Of a stretch of DNA of 33,758 bases, positions 11,167-19,900 are shown piece by piece. Position numbers and translations under genes: made by a program. This DNA is from Chara braunii (Eukaryota > Streptophyta > Charophyceae > Charales > Characeae). How positions within the stretch are numbered: the stretch's first letter is position 1; the number at the start of each line of letters is the position of its first letter. The stretch spans positions 715,517-749,274 of the forward strand of contig BFEA01000050.1 in assembly GCA_003427395.1 (NCBI GenBank). Direction: 5' to 3'. Below the pieces are notes generated by a model, which made no database searches, was not told the DNA's origin, and saw only the letters and a program-made list of their open reading frames with translations.

Positions 11167-11695
11167 TGGATGACGGCCCAAGATTATGAGGAGGTGGCTA
11201 CAAAGGCGGGGCAACTCAGTCTGTTGCATGGTTGGCGTCTCTTTCTGTTATTCCTCAATATTCAGTTTGTGGAGCCTGGGCTGTCGGTGGTCATTGTAAT
11301 TGTATGTCTGTTCACATAACAAATGGTGGAGGGAGGAACTAGAGTGTAGAGCAGGTGTTTTCTGGCATCGGGCCCAGGGTGAAGAGGCTCAGGGGGTTTT
11401 TGGCGCCGGGCCCTGGGTGAAGAGGTTGCTGGCAGACTACAAGTGTGCTCCTTCTGTTCTACTTCCATATTCAGTCTGCGATTGAAAAAATGGCGATGTA
11501 AGTATGAATTCAGTATGGCTCAGGAGGAGGGAGGAACTAGTGTGTAGATGTGTTTCTGGCGCCGGTTTCAGGGTGAAGAGGTTCCTCCTTCCCTCCACTA
11601 TCCTGCTCCGTCAATCCCCTGGTTCCCAGGATAATCAATGCTGGCAGGAACGCTCCACAATCTTCTCTGATGTATCTCAAATTCAGTCTGTATAA
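11167..11695 (+). other. 3' UTR of LINE copy 3, internally duplicated
   Basis: Untranslated sequence between the ORF2 stop and the tail module. A block GGAGGGAGGAACTAG.GTGTAGA followed by GGGTGAAGAGG appears at about 11328-11390 and again at 11526-11584. ATTCAGT(C/T)TG recurs at about 11262, 11469 and 11680. The landmark GGCGCCGG...GGGTGAAGAGG also precedes the tail in LINE copies 2 and 5 (minus strand) and 7. A module GTCAATCCCCTGG...ATCAATGCTGGCAG (about 11613) recurs twice in copy 7 (about 24651 and 24724). Confidence 0.7.
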
Positions 11696-11810
11696 GGGAC
11701 GCTGGACCCGATTTCCTGCAGGTGATGCTCCCCACCAATAGACGGAGCCTCTCCCCAGGTGCTGGTGGTGTCTGCTCTTATCAGCACCACTAACAGTGGT
11801 GGGGGCTCCG
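11696..11810 (+). repeat. LINE/SINE 3' tail module #2
   Basis: Begins GGGACGCTGGACCC, then CTCCCCACCAATAGACGGAG, then hairpin 3 with GTCTGCTCTTATCAGCAC. The outer stem pairs TG.TGGTG with CACTAACA-like sequence less perfectly than in other copies. There is no poly(A); a rearranged junction follows at 11811. Confidence 0.82.
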
Positions 11811-11936
11811 TTCCCCAGGACACTGACCCTATCAACCATAGATCTGGGGAGAGGCTCCGTCTATTGGTGGGGAGCATCACCTGCTGGAAAATCATCCCCC
11901 TTTCCCAGGACTCTGACCCTATCAACCATAGATCTG
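11811..11936. repeat. 36-bp direct repeats flanking a partial tail module
   Basis: TTCCCCAGGACACTGACCCT... (11811-11846) recurs at 11901-11936 with two mismatches. The 54 bp between them are a minus-strand partial tail module (GCTCCGTCTATTGGTGGGGA). The arrangement resembles an insertion with an unusually long target duplication, or a local rearrangement. Confidence 0.75.
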
Positions 11937-12265
11937 TCAACCCATTCAAAAGGGCTGTGACTGCCCTTCAGATTGCCCTCTTTCCCTACCGTGTTGTATT
12001 CCACCAGGACATCATCTTGGCAGACCATGTGGACCATCCGCACCTGGTCCATCTCCCCCTTCCAGGCCACCCAGTCCCCTTCCTCAAACGTTGGCCCCTT
12101 CCGGGGGGTGCTGTACCAGACCAGGGCGAAGACCTCTACCAACTCCTCTTTTGCCTTTTCTATTTCGTGCCAGTAGCGCAGTTTTTGTCAGAGCTGTTCC
12201 GCCGTTTCCCAGTGCTTAGTCCCGTGATCCCACAGATCCCCCACTCTCAAAACCCCATGCTTTAC
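11937..12265 (-). mobile_element. LINE fragment: linker domain, minus orientation
   Basis: The minus strand encodes WVKHGVLRVGDLWD, then RKGPTFEEGDWVAWKGEMDQ and VRMVHMVCQDDVLVEYN. These match the copy 3 linker WVRKGILSVGDIRD ... RKGARLQEQDWVAV. It carries at least one stop and no flanking RT or zf-RVT. It sits head-on against a plus-strand fragment of the same family. Confidence 0.72.
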
Positions 12266-12339
12266 CCACCCCTCCAGGCCGTATCTAAGCTGCACATGGC
12301 TCAGCTGAGTAGCATGGGGCTCGGTAATACAGCCAAAAT

Positions 12340-12740
12340 CTCAAGGCAAGCTGGACGTTATTGACCCCTCCACTCAAGCCCAAGCCTTGAGGTTGCAATG
12401 GATTAAAAAGTTTGTCTCCACGCAGAGCCCATGGAGGCCCCTAGCCCTTGAGCAGCAGATTGCCCTCCTGGTCCCCGAAGCTCTCCCCACTCGCAACACG
12501 TTCAGTTGGCAAGAGGACTGGTACTGAAGGTCCCCCAGAAGGCACACAGCGTGGCACGAACTGTTGCCGCTCCCAAACAAGACCTTGTTAATGATGACTT
12601 TTGGCCACGGCTTCTCAAAACTTGGAGGAAGCTCCCACTGCCAGACCAGAACCCACCACATCGCTGGGAAGAGGTCTTTAAGCAGCCCCTGTTTGCCCAC
12701 CAGCTCATTAACCAGCAAATATTTTCTTGTATGTTCCTAT
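12340..12740 (+). mobile_element. LINE fragment: RT thumb/linker, plus orientation
   Basis: The plus strand encodes KLDVIDPSTQAQALRLQWIK, homologous to GLGLLDPALQATVLSLQWIK of copy 3, then FWPRLLKTWRKLPLP and RWEEVFKQPLF, matching FWNDLIKIWRKSSIS and RWGEILRQPLF. One frame change and a stop near 12526 separate the two parts. Confidence 0.78.
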
Positions 12741-12850
12741 TGCGAATGAGCCCGCTCTTGGCAGGATGGATAATGTCCTCTACCGCCTCTATCATTCGCT
12801 CGGCCACTGCCTTGGCTACTGTCTTGTAGGACATAGTTAGAACTTAGAAG
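12741..12850 (-). mobile_element. LINE fragment: RT fingers, minus orientation
   Basis: The minus strand encodes SYKTVAKAVAERMIEAVEDI and HPAKSGLIRNRNIQENI, homologous to VYKLVAKALANRM...HPAQTGLMRNRNIQDNV of copy 3. It abuts the plus-strand thumb/linker fragment, so normal ORF2 order is inverted at 12740. Confidence 0.78.
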
Positions 12851-13177
12851 GCTGATGTGTCTTTAGTTCCTTTTTTGGGGGGGGGGGCAAGATACGGTTT
12901 GCAATTGCACTTCGGGCACCCTACCTGGCCAGAAAGCTGGGTTGTATACATTGCCCGAACTGCATTTCGAAACTGTATGTTGGCCCAAGTGCAATGATAA
13001 CTCATTTTTCTGACTCCCGCATAGTTTCCCCCTTTTTTTTTTTTTTTACAAAGGCTCCGATCTATTCGTGGGGAGCAGCATGAGCTGGGATCCTTTTTTA
13101 TTTTATATTTTATTGCTTTTCAGAACTTATGTATCAGGCAGCTACTTAACGACGTGATAAGAGCATCCCCTTTAAGT

Positions 13178-13215
13178 CTGTCTCTTATACACATCTAGAT
13201 GTGTATAAGAGACAG
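13178..13215. other. Nextera mate-pair junction adapter #1 (contaminant)
   Basis: The 19-nt Tn5 mosaic end CTGTCTCTTATACACATCT is followed directly by its reverse complement. This is the known circularisation junction of Nextera mate-pair libraries, not genomic sequence. Confidence 0.97.
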
Positions 13216-13305
13216 GTTGTATACATTGCCCGAACTGCATTTCGAAACTGTATGTTGGCCCAAGTGCAATGATAACTCATTTTTCTGACTCCCGCATAGT
13301 TTCCC

Positions 13306-13370
13306 CCTTTTTTTTTTTTTTTACAAAGGCTCCGATCTATTCGTGGGGAGCAGCATGAGCTGGGATCCTT
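13306..13370 (-). repeat. Partial tail module with poly-T
   Basis: A T run followed by GGCTCCGATCTATTCGTGGGG and AGCTGGGATCC resembles the hairpin 2 part of the tail module, without hairpin 3. The identical sequence at 13030-13095 belongs to the artefactual duplicate. Confidence 0.5.
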
Positions 13371-13396
13371 TTTTATTTTATATTTTATTGCTTTTC

Positions 13397-13523
13397 AGAA
13401 CTTATGTATCAGGCAGCTACTTAACGACGTGATAAGAGCATCCCCTTTAAGTAGTCCCCCGTGTTTGAAGGCTCCATCTGTTGGTGGGGAGCTGCACCTG
13501 CTGGAAATGGGGTCCATACTGTA
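13397..13523 (-). repeat. LINE/SINE 3' tail module #3
   Basis: On the plus strand CTACTTAA...GTGATAAGAGCAT...TTAAGTAG forms hairpin 3 with an 8-bp stem, followed by GGCTCCATCTGTTGGTGGGG and GCTGGAAATGGGGTCCA. It belongs to the same stem subfamily as the copy at 28973. No poly(A/T) run is attached; AT-rich sequence precedes it. Confidence 0.75.
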
Positions 13524-13576
13524 ATGTATGGTAATGTCATCACGGCTTTTGCTCTGAAACTAGCTACTTTTAACCT

Positions 13577-13714
13577 GGGCCAAAGGCCTTGTATAGGTGT
13601 CCGCTGTATGCTTTATGTAGTACACAGTGTTGGAAACTTGCTGGCGGGCCAAAGGCCATTTGTAGGTGAGCGCTGTATGCTTTATAGCACACAGTGTTGA
13701 AAACGTGTTGGCGG
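13577..13714. repeat. 69-bp tandem duplication
   Basis: Units begin GGGCCAAAGGCC at 13577 and 13646. Each contains CGCTGTATGCTTTAT and ACACAGTGTTG. No gene was recognised. Confidence 0.85.
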
Positions 13715-13912
13715 GCCCCTGTCCCCCATGAGAACTCTGGGGGTCAGGGGTTCTATTCCATGAGCTTATGAAGACCGTCTGCACTCCTCGGACTCCGGGT
13801 TGTTTTCCACACCTTCTGCTCCCTCTGTTGTCACTTGGTTCCGGTGAAGATTTGTCGTTGATTGTCATCCAAAGGAATCCATGCTTGGCCAGCATACAGC
13901 AGAGGGTAGGGG
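13715..13912. other. Stretch without recognised gene
   Basis: Unremarkable mixed sequence between the 69-bp repeat and the second adapter. Frames that run into the adapter and spell SYTHLDVYKRQ are artefacts. Confidence 0.55.
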
Positions 13913-13950
13913 CTGTCTCTTATACACATCTAGATGTGTATAAGAGACAG
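13913..13950. other. Nextera mate-pair junction adapter #2 (contaminant)
   Basis: The same 38-nt mosaic-end palindrome as at 13178. Only 37 bp (13951-13987) separate it from the third copy, so this short insert and both its joins are unreliable. Confidence 0.97.
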
Positions 13951-13987
13951 GGTCTGGGGAGGGGGAGGAGGGAGAAGAAACCATAGC

Positions 13988-14025
13988 CTGTCTCTTATAC
14001 ACATCTAGATGTGTATAAGAGACAG
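13988..14025. other. Nextera mate-pair junction adapter #3 (contaminant)
   Basis: A third perfect copy of the 38-nt junction. Sequence to its right (G-rich, from 14026) cannot be assumed to be genomically contiguous with sequence to its left. Confidence 0.97.
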
Positions 14026-14082
14026 GGGGAAAACAGGGAACAAGGGGGGGGAGGAAGAGGGGAGTGAGGGGGCGGGCGGGGA

Positions 14083-14397
14083 GAGATGACAAATAGTGTT
14101 TGATGATGACGACTTCGAGAATACTGAAGCCCTTACCCAGCCTCGGTTGAGAAATAATTCAGGAGATTTTTAAGAAAAATGATTGACTTCATTAACTACG
14201 TCCAACTCTACGTCTACCCATCGCCACATTCCAGGTCTCCCTATCACCCTAACCAGCTTCAAACCTAGCTATGTTGTTTTCACTGCGAGCCCTATCAGTC
14301 TATGCCCCCAACATACCAGGCTAGAGGGCAGTGAGGGTGGGGGGGAAGAGATGACAATAAGTGTTTGATGATGATGACTTTGAGAGTACCGAAGCCC
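14083..14397. repeat. 50-bp direct repeats about 265 bp apart
   Basis: GAGATGACAA.TA.GTGTTTG then ATGATGA(C/T)GACTT...GAAGCCC occurs at 14083-14132 and 14348-14397, each preceded by a G-rich run. The sequence between and after the repeats is not recognised as coding. Confidence 0.75.
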
Positions 14398-14473
14398 CTC
14401 TGTCATCGACGGCTGGTCGAAACCTTGAAGGGCACGGTCATCAGTGGTCATATTCCGTTCACTGGATCCCGCA

Positions 14474-14583
14474 TTCTTCGTCACCCAACGCTCTTCAAAC
14501 CCCTTTCCGAAGGTACGGGGGTGAACCTTCGCTGGACAAATCAGGTCATATGGAAGGGGTTTTGAAGAGCGTTGGGTGAAGAA
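14474..14583. repeat. Large near-perfect inverted repeat (arms about 32-35 bp)
   Basis: The left arm 14474-14508 contains CACCCAACGCTCTTCAAA. The right arm 14552-14583 is its reverse complement apart from a few indels or mismatches. The 43-bp spacer holds its own small GAAGGT...ACCTTC inverted repeat. A strong cruciform or RNA hairpin is possible. The nearby adapters raise the alternative that one arm is a chimeric join. Confidence 0.8.
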
Positions 14584-14831
14584 AAATATTGCGGTAGATT
14601 ACCCGAAGGTTCCGCGAGAATTGAAATGGTTGGTGACGTCAGCCAGATACATCAGTGTCAGTTCATTTTTCTCCGGTGTGCAAAGCAAACTCAGATCCAT
14701 GACCGATATATGGGAAGGTACTGGTGGTTTAAATCAGTTTTCTGTAATGAGGTATACAGGCCCACTTTAGCTTATTGCATATCTTGTTTTGTCAACTATC
14801 CAGGGGGTAATTCTTGGTTCGTGATAAAGGC
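14584..14831. other. Stretch without recognised gene
   Basis: No coding homology was found. It contains GGTACTGGTGGTTTAA at 14717-14732, the terminal motif of the inverted-repeat element at 26987-27110. Confidence 0.5.
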
Positions 14832-14892
14832 TCCATATTGTTAAGCTGATTAGGACAGATACTACATTCTTAGCCAAAAGGCAGAGACAGAA
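14832..14892 (-). pseudogene. U2 snRNA pseudogene (5' region only)
   Basis: The minus strand reads GCCTTTTGGCTAAGA, a short deletion, GTAGTATCTGTCCTAATCAG and then CTTAA. This follows the conserved 5' part of U2 snRNA, including the branch-point-pairing GUAGUA. Compared with canonical U2, 4-5 nt are missing between the two conserved blocks, there are substitutions in the TTCTTATCAG segment, and all sequence 3' of about nt 65 (Sm site, stems III and IV) is absent. It is therefore not a functional gene. LINE-mediated retroposition of snRNA is a well-known source of such pieces and LINEs flank it here. No poly(A) or target-site duplication was identified. Confidence 0.8.
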
Positions 14893-15009
14893 AGCCACAG
14901 AAAGGTATATTGTCTGGACTTTGAGGTTGGCCCTGTCGTAGAAGATTTGCAGCATTTAGTTTGGTCCTTAAAAATAAAAATAAAAAAAATCATATGTTGG
15001 AATTAATTA
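14893..15009. other. A-rich spacer
   Basis: Contains an A-rich stretch (TTAAAAATAAAAATAAAAAA near 14969). No gene was recognised. It separates the U2 pseudogene from the tail module of LINE copy 4. Confidence 0.5.
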
Positions 15010-15106
15010 GAGATGGTGATAAGAGCATTCATCCCTAACTACCCAATAGAGACTCCAATCCATTGGTGAGGAGTATCACATGCTGAAGATCGAGCTCACT
15101 GTCCCT
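15010..15106 (-). repeat. LINE/SINE 3' tail module #4 (degenerate)
   Basis: GGTGATAAGAGCATT, then GACTCCAATCCATTGGTGAG and TGCTGAAGAT...GTCCCT follow the module order on the plus strand. The hairpin 3 stem is short (GATG/CATC). It is the most diverged copy in the window and fits the age of LINE copy 4. Confidence 0.6.
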
Positions 15107-16494
15107 GGTACATAATGTAGAAACATAAATAGGAGTTTGTTCCAGTTTTGGGATGCAGAACCACCCCTTCAGCCTAATTTAGGTCGTCAGATCCAACAAA
15201 AATTCCCACAAATTCTACTCCCCCTTAAAGATTCTAATTGGTGATCGTGAGCATCAGCATTCCCCCCCCCTTGTCAAACCACTGTAAATCCATCAATGCA
15301 AGCTCTGAGGGCAAAAATAGATCAGGGAAGCCTATCCTTGAGAGTATCGACAAGCTTGAAATCAAACCAAGTACGGAATGTCCACTTATGGTATTTTTTA
15401 AGTGGCATTTCATGACCATTTTCACCATACCATCTCACTGTCCCAACCTTGCTTCCTCGGAGTTCTCCCGAGTCCCCAAGCCAGTCCATTTCAAATTGTA
15501 AAAGTATTTTCTTAACATTTGTTTTTTGTTGAAGAGATTTTAATTTAGACTTGGTATGAGTTCATCAAGCCTGAATCTCTGTTTCTACAAACTGCCTGAT
15601 AACATCATAGACTTTTGTACCTTCTACCCTCACATCTTCCATGACTCGTACACATCGTTTGTACCAAAAGGCCTAAAGTACAGTTTTCCTTCGCACATGA
15701 AATACATTTTGTTGAAAAATTGTCAGCTCAAAAGAAAGGTTTCCGATGGCCCAATAAAATAGCCCGCCATTCCCACGACCAATCGAATTCAATCAGCCTT
15801 CTCCAAATATAGTATCATCTTCTCCACATAAGGATTGAGCCTGGACGTTCCTTGAATTTACATTATTACGTTCTATGGTTTCCCAATATTTTCGTGAAGG
15901 AAATGTTGTGAGGCATAACAGATACCAAGGGATGCAAGATGCTTTTGTTCTAACGTTGTTTGGTCTATTAGCCAATTGTTGGTAATCAAACAACGATGAG
16001 AAATCTGCCACTTCAGGGAGGCAAATTTTGTTAGTCTTTCCTTAAGCCGTTGGAACAAACTTACAAGTCTAAGTTGACTTTTGTATAACATTAAGATGCT
16101 TAGCTCATCTGCCTTGCAGAGCAACAGAGACATGTCCCTCGGGTCTCAATAGCCGGTATGTGGCCTCAACTGTGAGGAACTACAACGTTATGGGTTTACC
16201 CCTTTGACTAGTTTTCCAGCACCATTCTCTAGGATCCATAAGAAGTTCGGCTATCGGTAGCTCAAAAGAGTAGGCACACCATTTGTGAGAGGGAGGAGTT
16301 AGCAGAACTTTGATCTTGTAGAGATTATGGTGAGCGTAGAATTCCACCCTATCAAGATCATATCTAGATAGAGAAAAATCTCTATGCAATGCAAACGTCT
16401 TGACCATGGCTCCATCTTGATGAGTACAAACTACCAGTCCTATGATCCTTTTATCGTTAGGATTAAATGCAGCCACCCAGTCTGATTCCTCCAT
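15010..16494 (-). mobile_element. LINE copy 4: ORF2 linker domain to 3' tail, decayed
   Basis: On the minus strand, 16494-16180 encodes the linker domain (ESDWVAAFNPNDKRIIGLVV ... HHNLYKIKVL ... LLMDPREWCW). Next come FASLKWQISHRC (about 16020), a zf-RVT remnant with EWRAILLG (about 15790) and YDVIRQFVETEIQ (about 15590). A degraded C-terminus follows (WTGLGTRENSEEARLG; FPDLFLPSE, about 15500-15290). A degenerate tail module at 15010-15106 (TATTGATAAGAG-type loop, CCATTGGTGAGGAG) ends it without poly(A). RT and endonuclease are missing, so the copy is 5'-truncated. The linker piece is open over 104 codons, which makes this a good reference for that domain. Confidence 0.82.
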
Positions 16495-16695
16495 GACTGA
16501 ACTTTTTTTTAGTGTAACCAGTCAGACTAGGGGTATTGCAGAGGCGATGTGATCTACTGATTTTATCAGATGGTGTGCATAGTGAAGAATAAATTTCAAT
16601 TGATCTGCTGATTTCCATCCATTTGTTATCGGGTCTCATAGATCCTTAACCCTCATCACCCCTTTTTACCCATGTGAGTCACGGTGAGGAGGAAC

Positions 16696-16840
16696 TTTTT
16701 TTTTTTTTTTTTTTTTTAAACATGCCCTACTGCGTCAGAAAGGAGTGATGATAAGAGCATGCACTCCTTCCTGGCTCTCGAGCAGCTCCATTCTATTGGT
16801 GGGGAGCAACACCTGCTGGAAAGCGGGTCCAGCGTCCCCT
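16696..16840 (-). repeat. LINE/SINE 3' tail module #5 with poly-A
   Basis: Starts (minus strand) GGGGACGCTGGACCCGCTTTCCAGC and ends in 22 A. Hairpin 1 is GCTGGA/TCCAGC. Hairpin 3 pairs AAGGAGTG with CACTCCTT. Its inner pairs are ATG/CAT where most copies have CTG/CAG, a compensatory change that keeps the CUCUUAU loop closed. Confidence 0.9.
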
Positions 16841-16928
16841 AGGATACAAGAAAAATTTGAACCAAAAAGTCCTGCACTAGTGATGTGGTGTCCACTGACC
16901 ATCAGGAAGGACAAAAAAGTGAACTAGC

Positions 16929-19900
16929 TTAGTGCCTCTTCACCCTCACTGGGCGCCAAAAATTTTTGACTACCAAGCACTTTACCAAGCCTATATCTAA
17001 TAACACACCTTCCTTACAACTCAAGGGATGTCTATCCAAAGTTCCAAACCAAGCAGCAGGCACAAAGCAATTACTTGGGGGGGGGAAGAAGTCAGGAAAT
17101 TCAGAGGAGGGCCTTAGAGGTATAGAGGGATCAACAATAGTCCAGTCGTTAAAGACAAGCCGGTAATTTCTTTTAATTGGTTCCTGAGCGTTTGCATGTC
17201 CACCTTCCCGAATTACTTTTCCCAGCCTCCCACCCTGGTCACCTCCCAGCCAACTTCTGTTAAATTGATTAATATGGTGCCATATCTCATTATGTACTGA
17301 TAGGAACTGAATTGTTTCCTTAACATGTTCCCATTTGATAGTTAATTCAGTTTGAATCTGCTGTTTGATGGTTTCGATGAATTCTGGCCCATCCAGTCGC
17401 GCACCTTCCATTTCAAAGGTACACCTTCTTGTCCAAATCGCCCAGATGATCGCCCTCCTACCTATTAGGAATATATTGAATGTGAAGTCATCCACTTGGT
17501 CCGGATGTCATGATTCCAATAGGAGGGCTTTCCACTCCCAAGGCCAAGGGTGAGAGGTGTTCATTTGGTTCCAGATCCTATCCCACCATCTCCAAAGCCA
17601 GATTGATCCCGAGCATTGAAGGAAAATATGCTCTATAGTTTCGGGGATGAGCTTGGAGGGAAAAACTGATTTACAAAACTTGCACCATGGGAGGGCAATG
17701 TCTTTCTGTTCAAGGGAAGACCTATCAATAATCCAATCATTTGTGGGAAGACATCTATGAGGGATTTGCCACTGTAGAGAAGCAATTTTGGCAGGTCAAG
17801 TTTTAGAAGCTTGGAACCACTCAATACTTCTCAACTCATCCTTACTAACATTGAGATTCTTATGCCATCTTTCTTCAATGCGATCCTTTAAGTTAACCCT
17901 GGGGCAGAGCATCCTGTAAGATGCTTTGACTGTGAGGGTGTGTAATTTTCTAGGATGTGAGTGACCTCGTTTTCCAGGAAGTGACCAACACAAGTTAAGA
18001 GGGTCAAACGGAAGGTGAGAGATGGGGGTATCTGGTTTGAAGACAAGCCACTTATCATCAATCTTTAGTACGCTAATCCTGAAGAGTTGGTCACATGTGC
18101 ACCATCTAATTTTCTCTTGTTGACCCCAGTTGAGAATGCCATCATCTTGAATCTGAAAGATTGATAGGAGAATTTGATTCGGATATGGATCTCAATTATG
18201 TTTCCTCAATGATTTGGTTATGAAACGCAATTTTAATAAGTTTTGTAGAATTCTGACCCACTCCAGGGGGATTAGGTCAATTATTGAATCAAGAGCGGTC
18301 GTCTGATGGTGGCTATATCTTAGACGCTTATGCAGGTCCGTGGTCGAACGTCAATCTTTGCTTTCTTGATTTCATAGATCTTTGACCCGTATTACTTCCC
18401 TGTTAATCCTACTTTTCGAGGGGGCATCCATACAATGCAGAACACATCCTTGGTCATCCCTAATAAACATATTGTTGAAAAGGGGTTGCTGACAAACTTC
18501 TTTCCATCTTGTCGGGGAAACTTTATCTGGGATGGACATCTTTCTTCAATTTTTTATCAGTGTGACCTAAAAAGGATCCCGCCAAAGATCCCTCCTAATT
18601 GCCTATCTATCTAAGATCTCCTCTTGATTCAAGTCCCCTAGAGAGCCTCTAGGTAAAGACCATGCAAGGTTCTCCAACCATTTTAGGGAATCTATGTGGC
18701 CAGGGACCGGAGGAGCTAACCTTTTTATCTGTTCAAAGGCTAGGAAGGACCAAGGAGTGTTGGAATTGGATATAAGTCGTTTGATCCACTGGAGAGAGAG
18801 AGCTATAGCTTGGGTATGGGGATCGATGATCCCAAGACCCCCTTTTGTTTTAGGTTGGATAATGGACAACCAAGCAACTCTCGTGATGACATTTAATCTT
18901 TCGTAATCCCCACGCCACAAGAAGGCCGCTATCTGTTTCTAGCAAAACTTGAGATTACCTTTGTCCAAGGCCCAAAAAACCGATTTATACCATATAGAGG
19001 CCAATATGACGTTATTAATTATTATAGTTCTACAAAAAAAGAATGTATGTTTATCCTTCCACAAATCGAGTTTCAACCTTGCTTGTTGTAGAATCCCTTC
19101 ATTAGTAGAGGTGGGTTTATCTGAGACTGACAGAGATACTTCCAGAACTCTGATTGGTTCGTTATGAGGGACCCACTTAATGCGGGGAAGTTCGGGGGGT
19201 CTCACACCTTGATGATGGATCCACCATCCAAGTGTTTTATTTCCCAAATTGACCTTCATATTAGAGAGTTTACAGAATTTGTCCATTACTCTTTTGATGG
19301 CTTCTAAATTTTCATATGATGCATCAACCATAAGAGAAAGGTCATCAACAAAGAGAGAACAAATTTGGACTGCTTCCTCAGGAATAGAGGAGACATGGAT
19401 ATGCCTAATGTCTTTGTGATGTCTTATGTTAGCTGTTAGGGCTTCCATAATGATCACAAAGAGAAGAGGTGCAATGGGATCACCTTGCCTTACTGATCTA
19501 TGAAGTATGATGGGGGGTGCTACATTTCCATTGACCATTACCCTTGTTGTGACATTCATGTGCACGATATTGATCCATCTCCTAAAGTGTGGCCCAAAAT
19601 TAAACTTCTCCAGACTTTTATCTAAGAAAAATCAGTCCATATGATCATAGGTTTTCTCAAAGTCAATAAAGATGAATGCGGCGTTATGCTTAGGCTGTCG
19701 AGAGAGCTTGATGAGCTCATTAATGAGCAAAATATTGTCATGGATATTTCTTCCTTGGATAAATCCAGTTTGCAAAGAGTGAATAATATATGCAATGTAC
19801 TTATTCAGACGATTTGTGAGATTTTTTTAGATCAACTTATAAACCACAGTTAGCAGTGTGATAGGTTGGTAGTTCCTAATGTTTTATTTATCACCTTTCT

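Larger units (their letters stand above)
3400..11810 (+). mobile_element. LINE copy 3: most complete copy (ORF1, ORF2, 3' tail), inactive
   Basis: This element of about 8.4 kb reads 5' to 3' as ORF1 (frames from 3453 to 6469), ORF2 (6475-11166) with endonuclease, RT, an extra linker domain and zf-RVT, then a 3' UTR and the tail module at 11696-11810. The architecture is that of plant L1-clade non-LTR retrotransposons. Both ORFs carry stops and frameshifts. The 3' end lacks a poly(A) run and is followed by a rearranged zone. The 5' boundary is a guess. It serves as the reference copy for all LINE fragments in the window. Confidence 0.85.
12941..13452. repeat. Exact 237-bp direct duplication split by an adapter (assembly artefact)
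   Basis: 12941-13177 and 13216-13452 appear identical base for base, starting GTTGTATACATTGCCCG and ending CATCCCCTTTAAGT. The only sequence between them is the 38-nt Nextera junction at 13178-13215. This fits reading around a small self-ligated mate-pair circle. The genome probably has one copy. Confidence 0.93.

Noticed and set aside
13768-14092. Short frames on both strands containing SYTHLDVYKRQ
   Set aside because: These are translations of the Nextera mate-pair junction adapter, not genes.
14935-14975. AGAAGATTTGCAGCATTT...TGGTCC, considered as a U6 snRNA piece
   Set aside because: Similarity to the U6 AGAAGATTAGCATGG block is too short and interrupted, and the orientation is opposite to the neighbouring U2 pseudogene.
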